Below are positions 1-6,659 of a stretch of 15,474 bases of DNA, one piece after another. Every line of letters begins with the position of its first letter. Positions within the stretch are counted from its first letter, which is position 1. The notes under the pieces were generated by a model. The model saw only the letters and a list, made by a program, of their open reading frames with translations. It was not told the DNA's origin and did not search any database. This stretch comes from CAYUYV01 sp964522525. Lineage in GTDB: Bacteria > Pseudomonadota > Alphaproteobacteria > JAJFIK01. The stretch lies in the NCBI GenBank assembly GCA_964522525.1, contig CAZFWG010000100.1:1-15474 (forward strand). The letters are read 5' to 3'. A program made the position numbers and the translations under genes.

Positions 1-242
1 GGACGGGAAGGGATTGGCGGTATCGAACTGCCTCAGGCAGCGGTCGCCTGTGGCCCGTAGCATGAGATGACGGGACATCGCGCATGCCCGATGGCGGACC
101 TCGTCTCTATGACGCGGACCCTGGGTCTATGACCAGGATCACAGCGCGCGTCTGAGACCCCACCAATTTTTGATTTGGCCGCTTTGTGCTACCAGAGCTG
201 CCGGGGGAAGCGTTCTTTTCAAGTCTCTCAAGGGGAAAATAG
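1..242. other. Upstream non-coding region with possible gene edges
   Basis: No complete gene is visible here. Each plus frame reads open from the window edge and closes within about 70 bases, so the tail of an upstream gene cannot be excluded. On the minus strand a frame from an ATG at 78 runs off the left edge, but it is too short to judge. The stretch holds an imperfect 20-base tandem repeat at 94-133, and its right end carries the ribosome binding site (AGGGG about 8 bases before the ATG at 243) of the OmpA-family gene. I found no convincing -35/-10 pair. Confidence 0.5.
94..133. repeat. Imperfect 20-bp tandem repeat, two copies
   Basis: Two adjacent 20-base units, 94-113 and 114-133, match at 16 of 20 positions. 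They share GCGGACC at their left ends and TCTATGAC at their right ends and differ only in the middle. They lie about 110 bases upstream of the OmpA-family gene. Two copies could be paired operator half-sites or chance; nothing here decides. Confidence 0.4.
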
Positions 243-1217
243 ATGCTGCGCCATTTATCCGCTGTTGCCGTCATCGCGGCGCTGGGCCTGTCGGCGGCCC
301 AGGCCAATCAGGACGTCGCCGGTTCCGGGGACCATCCGCTGGTCGGCCGCTATGAGGGCTCCTTTATCGATTTCTACCAGCAGGTCGAGTATGAGGAGAC
401 CTTGATGCCGCGCGCCGCGTTCCCGCGGCCTGTCAGGGACCAGGAAGCGTCCTATTCGGTGGCCGTCGCCGGCAAGGTCACCGCGATCAAATATGAAGGT
501 CCGGCCGGACGCTCGGCGCTCGAGATCGTGCGCAATTTTCAGCAGTCGCTCCAGACGGCCGGATTCAACACCGTTTTCTTCTGCCGCAAAAAAGACTGCG
601 GCTCGCCGGCGGAGTTCTACCAAACCGCCAAGGCCGAGGTGAAACGGATCTCGCTCAACTGGAACACCAACACCTATGCCCTGATGAGCCTGGACCGGCC
701 CGAGGGACGGGTTTGGGTCAGCGTCCTCGCGGTCGAGGTGCCGGCACGGGGCGACAAGCCGCTGATGCCCCAAATGGCCGTGCGGATCGTCGAGGAAAAG
801 CCCATCGAGACCGGCAAGATCTCGGTGATCAATGCGGACACGCTGGCCCAGAAAATCGGTGTTGACGGGCGTATCGCGCTTTACGGCATCGAGTTCGACC
901 ATGACAGCGACGTGGTGAAAGCATCATCCCAGGCCCAGATCACGGAAGTCGCGTCCTATCTCCAGAAGAACCCGCAAGCAAGCGTGCTGGTCGTGGGCCA
1001 CACGGACACGACGGGCCAGTTCGCCTATAACCGGGGCCTGTCGGAGCGTCGGGCCGCCGCCGTGGTCGCCAAGCTGACCGGTGAATTCGGCATCGCGCAG
1101 AACCGGCTTTTCGCGGCCGGGGTCGGCCCCGCCTCGCCCGTCGCCACCAATCGGACCGAGGACGGACGGGCCCGCAACCGCCGGGTCGAAATCGTCGACC
1201 TTCCGAGCGCGCCGTAA
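243..1217 (+). CDS. DUF4892-OmpA family envelope protein
   Basis: A 324-residue exported protein. Residues 1-21 form a signal peptide ending in AQA. Residues about 28-185 match the DUF4892 pattern (a GDHPLVGRYEGS-like opening, then SALEIVRNFQQSLQTAGF), with a cysteine pair at C114 and C119 that could form a periplasmic disulfide. Residues about 208-318 are an OmpA-like peptidoglycan-binding domain: GIEFDHDSD, GHTDTTG at 252-258, an NRGLSERRA helix, and DGRARNRRVEI at the end. Family knowledge suggests it tethers an envelope structure non-covalently to peptidoglycan; the job of DUF4892 is unknown. The ATG at 243 is chosen because AGGGG precedes it by 8 bases and the signal peptide begins at once. 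It appears monocistronic, with the next gene 150 bases downstream. The domain call is firm and the physiological role is not. Confidence 0.9.
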   Translation: MLRHLSAVAVIAALGLSAAQANQDVAGSGDHPLVGRYEGSFIDFYQQVEYEETLMPRAAFPRPVRDQEASYSVAVAGKVTAIKYEGPAGRSALEIVRNFQQSLQTAGFNTVFFCRKKDCGSPAEFYQTAKAEVKRISLNWNTNTYALMSLDRPEGRVWVSVLAVEVPARGDKPLMPQMAVRIVEEKPIETGKISVINADTLAQKIGVDGRIALYGIEFDHDSDVVKASSQAQITEVASYLQKNPQASVLVVGHTDTTGQFAYNRGLSERRAAAVVAKLTGEFGIAQNRLFAAGVGPASPVATNRTEDGRARNRRVEIVDLPSAP

Positions 1218-1252
1218 ATCGCCCGCCGATCGATATGATGAAAGACCCCGTT

Positions 1253-1275
1253 ACCCGGCTCCCCAATGGCCGGGT
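1253..1275 (+). terminator. Weak hairpin downstream of the OmpA-family gene
   Basis: A perfect 7-base stem, ACCCGGC at 1253-1259 pairing with GCCGGGT at 1269-1275, encloses a 9-base loop. It starts 36 bases after the OmpA-family stop codon. The position suits a terminator, but no T-run follows, so intrinsic termination is doubtful. Confidence 0.25.
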
Positions 1276-1370
1276 CACGCCTTTCCGGCTCGAGCGCGCC
1301 ACGGACGGCTTTACCGCTTTTCAAGCTTAATCGGCGAGGCTCCCGCGTGACTCATGCGGGAGGCGATGGG

Positions 1371-1736
1371 ATGCGCGCTCTGGAACAAGGCCCGGTCCGG
1401 GAGCGTGACGCCGACGATGCCTCGGTGTTGGGCGCTCTCTGGCCCGCTCTTTCCCTGGCGGTGATGGGCGTGGCCCTGCTGTGCGCCTTCACCCTCATGC
1501 CAAAGCCGGATCGGCCGAGCCTTGTGATCGCGTCTTCGGCGGCCACGCCATCACAGCTCCTGGCCCGCGTCATCAATGCGGGCGGAAAGCCCATGAGCCT
1601 CAAAACGAATGGCCGGACGGCGGTCGCCCGGTTCCCGGAACGCCCGTCCCTGACCGCGATGCTCCGCCACGGAATTCTTGTGGTGGACGGATCACCCAAC
1701 GGAGGATGCTTTGCTGGCGTGGCGCAAAATCAATGA
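1371..1736 (+). CDS. Small single-pass membrane protein overlapping the chemoreceptor gene
   Basis: A 121-residue protein with one hydrophobic segment at about residues 20-43 (GALWPALSLAVMGVALLCAF and following), then a soluble domain of about 75 residues ending in ILVVDGSPNGGCF. Positively charged residues are few before the segment, so topology is uncertain; a periplasmic C-terminal domain is plausible. The ending resembles small alphaproteobacterial membrane proteins that finish with a VLDxxAAGGC-like motif, but this is from memory and gives no function. The ATG at 1371 is chosen because GGGAGG at 1358-1363 lies 7 bases before it; in-frame starts back to 1266 have no such site. The gene overlaps the chemoreceptor start by 26 bases in another frame, which suggests translational coupling. 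Function unknown. Confidence 0.65.
   Translation: MRALEQGPVRERDADDASVLGALWPALSLAVMGVALLCAFTLMPKPDRPSLVIASSAATPSQLLARVINAGGKPMSLKTNGRTAVARFPERPSLTAMLRHGILVVDGSPNGGCFAGVAQNQ
1701..1705 (+). promoter_or_regulatory. Ribosome binding site that sets the chemoreceptor start
   Basis: GGAGG at 1701-1705 lies 5 bases before an in-frame TTG at 1711. The earlier in-frame TTG at 1678 has no comparable site. The motif sits inside the end of the upstream small gene, so ribosomes finishing that gene would pass over it. Confidence 0.6.
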
Positions 1737-3204
1737 GCTGAGCTCCCAATCCCTTGAGGCCCATCGCGAGCTGGTCTGCCTGTTGCTGGCGGTGTTCACG
1801 GCGCTGCTGACCCCCATTTCCGTTGTCCTTGGTCTGGCCGCGGGCCAATGGTCCACGCTAGCCGTCGTCTTCCTGTCGGCGCTGGGCGGGATCGGCTTTG
1901 CGGCCTATTGGGTCGGGAAAGGAAACGCCCAGAACCGGGCGACGATCAGTGTCTGTCTTTGTCTCAGTGTTGCGGCCCTTGTCTTCCAATTCGGCGGGCA
2001 TCCCTGGCAGATTGATTTCCATATGGCGTTTTTCGCGGCCCTCGCCGCGCTTGTCACGCTCTATGACTGGCGCGCGATCGCCGTCGCCACACTGACCGTG
2101 GCCGTCCACCATCTGTCCTTGAATTTTCTTCTCCCCTCGGCGGTTTTCCCCGATGGGGTCGACACGTTTCGGGTCATGCTCCATGCCGTCATCTTGATTT
2201 TCGAAGCGGGACCGCTTGCCTGGCTGGCCCATCGCTCGGTGAGCATGCTGGATCGCGCGTCCCATTTGGCGCGTGACGCGGAAACCACCGCCGCAAACCT
2301 GCAAAAACTGATTGCCGAGAAGGCCGATCTGGAAAAGGCGGCGGCGCAGGCCCGGCGGGAGGAAATGGAGCGGATCGCCACCACCATCGAGCGTCAGGTC
2401 GGCGATGTGGTGGACGCGGTCGGGCAAATCGCGAGCAGCGTGATCACGGATGCCCGGCAGCTCATGGCGGAATCAAACGAGACCGCCGCCAAAGCCGGTG
2501 AAGCCTGCAGCATTGCCGTGCTCTCGGGCGACAGTTCCGCCGCCGTTGCGGCGGCCACGGAGGAACTCGCCGCCTCGTTCCGCGAAATCTCCGATCAGAT
2601 CTCGATCACGACACAACACACCCGGGATTCCCTCAATCGGGTCAACGCCATTTCCCAGGCCATCTCTACCCTGCAGGACGCGGCGGGCGGCATCGGCGAG
2701 GTGATCGACACGGTCGGTGATATTGCCGAACAGACCAATCTGCTGGCCCTCAACGCCACCATCGAGGCGGCCCGGGCCGGAGACGCCGGCAAGGGATTTG
2801 CCATCGTCGCCCATGAGGTCAAGGGCCTTGCCGGCCAGACGGCGGCGGCAACAAATGAGGTCAGTGAAAAGATCGGCAGTGTGCGTAATGCCTCTCAACA
2901 GGTGACCCAGTCCGTCTCCGGCATTGCCCAGGAGATCGAGGCGCTGAACACGGCGGGCGTATCAGTCGCCTCCGCGATCGAGCAGCAGTCGGCGGCCACG
3001 AGCGAGATCTGTCAGAATACGCAAAAGACGGCGGATGCCACGGACCATGTGCGGGGGTTCATCGACACCGTGGCCCTCGCGGCGAAGAACATGGCGGAGG
3101 CTATGGAAACGGTGAGCCAGGGAGCCGAGACCTTGAAGGCCCAGTCCGAGTCCCTGCGGGGCGAAGTGGCCCAGATCGTCCAGTCCCTGCGTCAGGCCGC
3201 GTGA
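1711..3204 (+). CDS. Methyl-accepting chemotaxis protein with multi-pass membrane sensor
   Basis: A 497-residue chemoreceptor. Residues about 20-175 are hydrophobic with roughly six membrane spans and almost no periplasmic loop, so the sensor is membrane-embedded rather than the usual two-span periplasmic type. Within it sit H104 (IDFHMAFF), H133-H134 (VHHLSLNFLLP), H158 (MLHAVILIFEAG) and a YDWR motif, a pattern known from alphaproteobacterial receptors. A coiled coil follows at about 180-230; no HAMP domain is evident. The methyl-accepting signalling domain occupies about 235-490, with the conserved tip at about 338-379 (EQTNLLALNATIEAARAG, then GKGFAIVAHEVKGLA). That tip contacts CheW and CheA. 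The C-terminus lacks a CheR-tethering pentapeptide. No che genes are in this window. TTG at 1711 is preferred for its ribosome binding site; TTG at 1678 is the alternative. Confidence 0.92.
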   Translation: MLAWRKINELSSQSLEAHRELVCLLLAVFTALLTPISVVLGLAAGQWSTLAVVFLSALGGIGFAAYWVGKGNAQNRATISVCLCLSVAALVFQFGGHPWQIDFHMAFFAALAALVTLYDWRAIAVATLTVAVHHLSLNFLLPSAVFPDGVDTFRVMLHAVILIFEAGPLAWLAHRSVSMLDRASHLARDAETTAANLQKLIAEKADLEKAAAQARREEMERIATTIERQVGDVVDAVGQIASSVITDARQLMAESNETAAKAGEACSIAVLSGDSSAAVAAATEELAASFREISDQISITTQHTRDSLNRVNAISQAISTLQDAAGGIGEVIDTVGDIAEQTNLLALNATIEAARAGDAGKGFAIVAHEVKGLAGQTAAATNEVSEKIGSVRNASQQVTQSVSGIAQEIEALNTAGVSVASAIEQQSAATSEICQNTQKTADATDHVRGFIDTVALAAKNMAEAMETVSQGAETLKAQSESLRGEVAQIVQSLRQAA

Positions 3205-3218
3205 GGTTTTTCCCTCAC
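3201..3218. terminator. Short palindrome spanning two convergent stop codons
   Basis: GTGAGG at 3201-3206 and CCTCAC at 3213-3218 form a perfect 6-base stem around a T-rich 6-base loop. The left arm contains the chemoreceptor stop codon and the right arm contains the stop codon of the opposing MBL-hydrolase gene. It may be a minimal bidirectional terminator, but the stem is short and no T-run follows it. Confidence 0.3.
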
Positions 3219-4039
3219 ACCTCGAAGGTCAATACAAGCCCGTCATAACCCACGGTGACCGTGTCCGGCACATGGTCGCAAAGCGTGCGGTAGTCGAGAT
3301 CGATATGCAGATTGGTCAGCACGCCGTGGGGCACGTCGAGGGCCTTGAACCAGCCCAAGGCCCGGTCCACATGGGCATGGGTCGGATGGGCGCGCCAGCG
3401 CAGGGCATCGCAGATCCAGCACTCCACGCCCCGCAACGCCTCCAGACTTTCCGGTGGCAGATCAACCAGATCCGGACCATAGGCCACGGGGCCGAAACGG
3501 AACACGAGGGAGCGGATCAGCCCGTGATCCGCATCAAGCGGCAGGACCTCTATCGGCCCGCCGGGACCGGTGAGATGGATCGGTTCCAAAGGCGCGCGGA
3601 TCAGATGATGATCGAGGATCGGCGGATAGAGACTGCCCGAGGGCGTTTCAAAACAATAGCCAAAGCGCTGCTTCAAGGACGCGCTCGTGGCCGCATCCGC
3701 ATAGACCGGCACACGGCGACGCATCTTCACCGCCATATGGCGCAGATCGTCGATGCCATGGGTCTGGTCGGCATGGTCGTGGGTGTAGAGCACCGCATCG
3801 ATATGGGTGGTGCCAGCCTCAAGAAGCTGCGCCCGTAAATCCGGTGAGGTATCCACAAGGATCACCGTCATGCGGTCCTGATCATCCGGGTCCGGTCCGA
3901 TTTCAACCAGGGCGGAACAGCGCTGGCGCCGGTTACGGGGCTCGGACGGATCACAGGCGCCCCAATCGCCGCCCACCTTGGGCACGCCGCTCGAGGAACC
4001 CGTGCCCAGAAGCGTGACTTTCAGGATCCGCTTGTCCAT
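3215..4039 (-). CDS. MBL-fold metallo-hydrolase (COG1235/PhnP-like)
   Basis: A 274-residue metallo-beta-lactamase-fold hydrolase. It opens with LGTGSSSGVPKVGGDWGACD at about residues 11-30, typical of this family, then shows the metal motif THDHADQTHG with H87, H89 and D91. Further likely ligands are H94, D171/H172 (LDADHG) and H245 (NLHIDLDY). Glutamine at position 92 replaces the second His of the general HxHxDH motif; I recall this as normal for this subfamily. The family includes phosphodiesterases such as PhnP, but the substrate of this group is not established, so no specific reaction is claimed. It follows tatD by 9 bases and is the last gene of the minus-strand run. It ends 10 bases from the convergent chemoreceptor gene. 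Confidence 0.88.
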   Translation of the reverse strand: MDKRILKVTLLGTGSSSGVPKVGGDWGACDPSEPRNRRQRCSALVEIGPDPDDQDRMTVILVDTSPDLRAQLLEAGTTHIDAVLYTHDHADQTHGIDDLRHMAVKMRRRVPVYADAATSASLKQRFGYCFETPSGSLYPPILDHHLIRAPLEPIHLTGPGGPIEVLPLDADHGLIRSLVFRFGPVAYGPDLVDLPPESLEALRGVECWICDALRWRAHPTHAHVDRALGWFKALDVPHGVLTNLHIDLDYRTLCDHVPDTVTVGYDGLVLTFEV

Positions 4040-4048
4040 GCCCCGCTC

Positions 4049-4861
4049 TCAGAGCCCCTGGTTTTGCACGGCAGGCTGAACATCGGGCCGGCGCGCCCTG
4101 GTGAACAGCCGAAAGAAATTGTCCGTCGTCTGGGCCGCGATGGTGCCGACATCGACCCCTCGGGCCTGGCCGAGCACCGCCGCGGTATGGGCAACAAACG
4201 CCGGTTCATTGCGTTTGCCGCGATGGGGGATCGGCGCCAGATAGGGGGCGTCCGTCTCGACAAGGAGCCGGTCGGCGGGCAGCTCGGCCGCGATATCCCG
4301 CAAATCTTGCGCCCGGTTGAAGGTCAAAATGCCCGAAAAGGAGACGTAAAAGCCGACCGCGACCGCCCGGCGGGCCAGTTCGGCGCCGGAGCTGAAACAA
4401 TGCAGAAGGCCCGTGAAGGGACCTTTGGCCATTTCCTCCTCCAGGATTGCCGCCGTGTCTTCATCCGCATCCCGCGTATGCACCACGAGGGGGAGCCCCG
4501 TCTCGCGCGCCGCCGCAATATGGGTGCGGAAGCGTTCACGCTGCTGATCGCGGGGACTGCGGTCATAATAGTAGTCCAGGCCGCTCTCGCCGATGCCGAC
4601 TACCTTGGGATGATCCGCGAGGGTCACGAGGTCCTCGACACTGACGGCCGGTTCTTCCGCCACATGGTGGGGATGGATCCCGATGGTGCAAAAGACCGGG
4701 TCATGGGACGCCGCGATGCTCCGGACCCGATCGACTTCGCTGATCCGCGTCGAAATCGTGACCAAGGTCCCGACACCAGCCGTCCGGGCCCGCGCCAGGA
4801 CACCGTCGATGTCTTCCTGGAGCTCGGGAAAGTCCAAGTGACAATGGCTGTCGACCAACAT
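4049..4861 (-). CDS. TatD-family metal-dependent hydrolase/DNase
   Basis: A 270-residue TIM-barrel amidohydrolase-superfamily protein of normal TatD length. All expected metal ligands are present: H6 and H8 (DSHCHLD), E92 (GIGESGLDYYYD), H128 (VHTRDA), H154 (LLHCFSS) and D204 (VETDAPYLAP). Characterised family members are Mg-dependent 3'-5' exonucleases linked to DNA repair; that activity is inferred here. The gene sits between holB (45-base gap) and the MBL hydrolase (9-base gap) on the same strand. In many alphaproteobacteria metG lies between holB and tatD, and it is absent here. The ATG at 4861 starts directly on the family's N-terminal strand. The ribosome binding site is weak (GAGAG about 10 bases upstream), so translation may depend on the genes before it. 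Confidence 0.93.
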   Translation of the reverse strand: MLVDSHCHLDFPELQEDIDGVLARARTAGVGTLVTISTRISEVDRVRSIAASHDPVFCTIGIHPHHVAEEPAVSVEDLVTLADHPKVVGIGESGLDYYYDRSPRDQQRERFRTHIAAARETGLPLVVHTRDADEDTAAILEEEMAKGPFTGLLHCFSSGAELARRAVAVGFYVSFSGILTFNRAQDLRDIAAELPADRLLVETDAPYLAPIPHRGKRNEPAFVAHTAAVLGQARGVDVGTIAAQTTDNFFRLFTRARRPDVQPAVQNQGL

Positions 4862-4906
4862 GGGTTCGATCTCTCGTCAGCGCACCCCCGCTTCACCGCT
4901 CTCCGG

Positions 4907-6019
4907 TCAGCGGCCTTGGGCCGTGGCCTGGAGGGTGAAAAAGGCGGTGAGCAAAAGGTGCTTACGGTCCAGATTAAGGGGCGTTCCGGCACTCAACGAC
5001 CCGGTGATCTTGTCCCACGCCTCAAGCCAGGCATCAAGGGGGCGTCTCGACGCGAGGTCCCGCAGCGCCGCGCTTTCATTCTCCGTGAGATCGACGCCGG
5101 CATCGCCCGTTGCCGCGACCCGGATGAGACGGGCAATCCATCCCTCCAGGAACACGTGCAGGGCTTCAAAGCGGCTGTCGTCGCCCTTGGCGGTGGCCTT
5201 ATCGACGAACTGATGCAGCCGCGCCGCATCGAGCCGGGCCACATCCGTCAGCAGACGGGTCATCTCCAGATAAAGCGGCAGAACATCGCCCTGAACCAGT
5301 TGCAGGGCCCGGCCCGCGCTGCCGTCGGCCAGAATGCCGACCAGTTCCCGATGCTCAGGCGGCGTCGACATCTCGTGTTCCGCCAGGATGCGGGCAATGG
5401 CCTCGCCGCCCAGCGGCTTGAGCGGCAGGCGCCGACAGCGGGAACGGATCGTCGGCAACAGGCGCGAAGGCGCATGGGCAGCGAGCAGCAGGAGGGCCCG
5501 GCCCGGCGGTTCCTCCAGGATCTTCAACAGGGCGTTGGCGGCGTTGCGATTGAGATCATCGGCGCAGTCGATGATCGCCACGCGCCAACCGCCCTCGCTG
5601 GCGTGGTGGGCGAAGAAACCCTGGAGCCGGCGCACCGCGTCGACCGGGATGCTGGTCTTGGCCTTGCCCGCATCGTCGACCATCCGGCGCAAGACCATCA
5701 GATCCCCATGGCCGCCGGCAAGAATGCGGCGCACGCCCGGATGGTCATGGTCGGTGTCCAGACTCGTCGGTGTGGTCCGCGCCTCCGGCACCAAGACGGC
5801 CTTGGCCAGGCGATAGGCCAAGGTCGCCTTGCCAATGCCGGCAGCGCCGCCGATCAGCCACGCATGGGGCATCGCACCGGCGGCCAGAACGTCGACAAGC
5901 TGAGCTTCAGCGCTTTCATGGCCGTGGAGGGTCCGCGTCTCCCGGGGGTGACGGATACCCTCAAGCTGATCGGGGCCCGGCCGTTCGCCCGTCGAGGGGC
6001 GGTCAGTGCGCGAGGCCAT
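4907..6019 (-). CDS. holB: DNA polymerase III delta-prime subunit
   Basis: A 370-residue clamp-loader subunit. It opens with the alphaproteobacterial HPRETRTLHGHE signature at about residues 24-35. A Walker A-like loop, GGAAGIGKAT, lies at 57-66. A sensor and arginine-finger region follows: NRNAANALLKILEEPPG, then TIRSRCRRLPLKPL, which contains the conserved SRC motif. No zinc-binding cysteine cluster is seen in the first domain. The product works with DnaX and HolA to load the beta sliding clamp at replication forks. The ATG at 6019 is chosen because everything upstream in frame lies inside tmk and reads as non-protein sequence. It overlaps the tmk stop by 17 bases, so the two are probably translationally coupled. 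Confidence 0.94.
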   Translation of the reverse strand: MASRTDRPSTGERPGPDQLEGIRHPRETRTLHGHESAEAQLVDVLAAGAMPHAWLIGGAAGIGKATLAYRLAKAVLVPEARTTPTSLDTDHDHPGVRRILAGGHGDLMVLRRMVDDAGKAKTSIPVDAVRRLQGFFAHHASEGGWRVAIIDCADDLNRNAANALLKILEEPPGRALLLLAAHAPSRLLPTIRSRCRRLPLKPLGGEAIARILAEHEMSTPPEHRELVGILADGSAGRALQLVQGDVLPLYLEMTRLLTDVARLDAARLHQFVDKATAKGDDSRFEALHVFLEGWIARLIRVAATGDAGVDLTENESAALRDLASRRPLDAWLEAWDKITGSLSAGTPLNLDRKHLLLTAFFTLQATAQGR

Positions 6020-6659
6020 CGGCGCGATCCGGAAAGCGGGTTGAGACAATCTGCCAGATCTGCCCGGCCACCGTTTCCACATCGCCGGTGGCATCGACGG
6101 TCTTGCAGCGCGCGGGCTCGGCGGCGGCAATGGCATCGAAACCGGCCTGCAGCCGATCATGGAAGCCCCGGTCCATGCGCTCGAAGCGGTCCTCCGCCCC
6201 CGCCCGTTTCGCCGCGCGGGCAAGCCCCGTTTCCACGGGCACCCACAACATCAGGGTCAGATCCGGCATCAGACCATCCGTCGCCATCTGATTGACCGTC
6301 TGCACCCGATCCAGGTCCAGACCATGGCCATGACCCTGATAGGCCGTCGTGGAGTCACTGAAGCGATCGCAGATCACGATTTCGCCCGCCTCGAGCGCGG
6401 GCCGGATCGTCCGGTTGACATGGTCGTATCGCGCCGCCGCCAACAGGAACAATTCGCTCATGGGGAAAAGCTGGCCCGGGTCGCCGGTCACCAACACGTC
6501 GCGGATCCGCTCCGCCGTCGGCGAGCCGCCAGGCTCCCGCGTGACACGGACGGTGTGGCCGGCCTTTTCAAGGGCGTCCGCCAAAAGCCGCGCCTGGGTC
6601 GACTTGCCGGCGCCCTCGCCGCCTTCCAGCGTTATGAAGAACCCGGCCTTATTCGCCAT
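6003..6659 (-). CDS. tmk: Thymidylate kinase
   Basis: A 218-residue dTMP kinase, which phosphorylates dTMP to dTDP for DNA synthesis in the cytoplasm. Family motifs are complete: P-loop LEGGEGAGKST at 11-21, TREPGG at 40-45, the DRF motif at 98-100 followed by SDSTTAYQGHG, and a basic LID region around 148-172 (AKRAGAEDRFERMDRGFHDR). The ATG at 6659 is chosen because the sequence enters the family's first strand (FFITLEGG) within six residues; a longer in-frame start at 6767 lies wholly inside the carboxypeptidase gene. The start overlaps the carboxypeptidase stop by 11 bases and the end overlaps holB by 17 bases, showing a coupled operon. No strong ribosome binding site of its own is visible. 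Confidence 0.96.
   Translation of the reverse strand: MANKAGFFITLEGGEGAGKSTQARLLADALEKAGHTVRVTREPGGSPTAERIRDVLVTGDPGQLFPMSELFLLAAARYDHVNRTIRPALEAGEIVICDRFSDSTTAYQGHGHGLDLDRVQTVNQMATDGLMPDLTLMLWVPVETGLARAAKRAGAEDRFERMDRGFHDRLQAGFDAIAAAEPARCKTVDATGDVETVAGQIWQIVSTRFPDRADGLAH

Noticed and set aside
1..78. A gene running off the left edge on the minus strand from an ATG at 78
   Set aside because: Only 26 codons are visible, there is no clear ribosome binding site, and no family can be recognised.
255..902. A 215-codon minus-strand open frame opposite the OmpA-type gene
   Set aside because: The plus strand has a signal peptide and two recognisable domains; the antisense translation has none.
1371..1740. 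A frameshift joining the small membrane protein and the chemoreceptor into one gene
   Set aside because: Both have their own ribosome binding site, the small protein ends in a tidy motif, and the receptor's membrane part is complete from its own TTG.
3750..3785. Loss of a catalytic residue in the MBL hydrolase (Gln in place of His in HxHxDH)
   Set aside because: As I recall, Gln at this site is normal for this subfamily, and the other metal ligands are present.
6020..6223. A longer start for holB at 6223
   Set aside because: The extra 68 residues lie inside tmk and read as Arg/Pro/Ser-rich non-protein sequence; the family's usual N-terminus is reached from 6019.
4064..6295. A 743-codon open frame on the plus strand
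   Set aside because: It lies opposite tatD, holB and tmk, all of which carry complete family motifs. Long antisense frames are expected in high-GC DNA, and its translation is Arg/Gln/Gly-rich with no domain.
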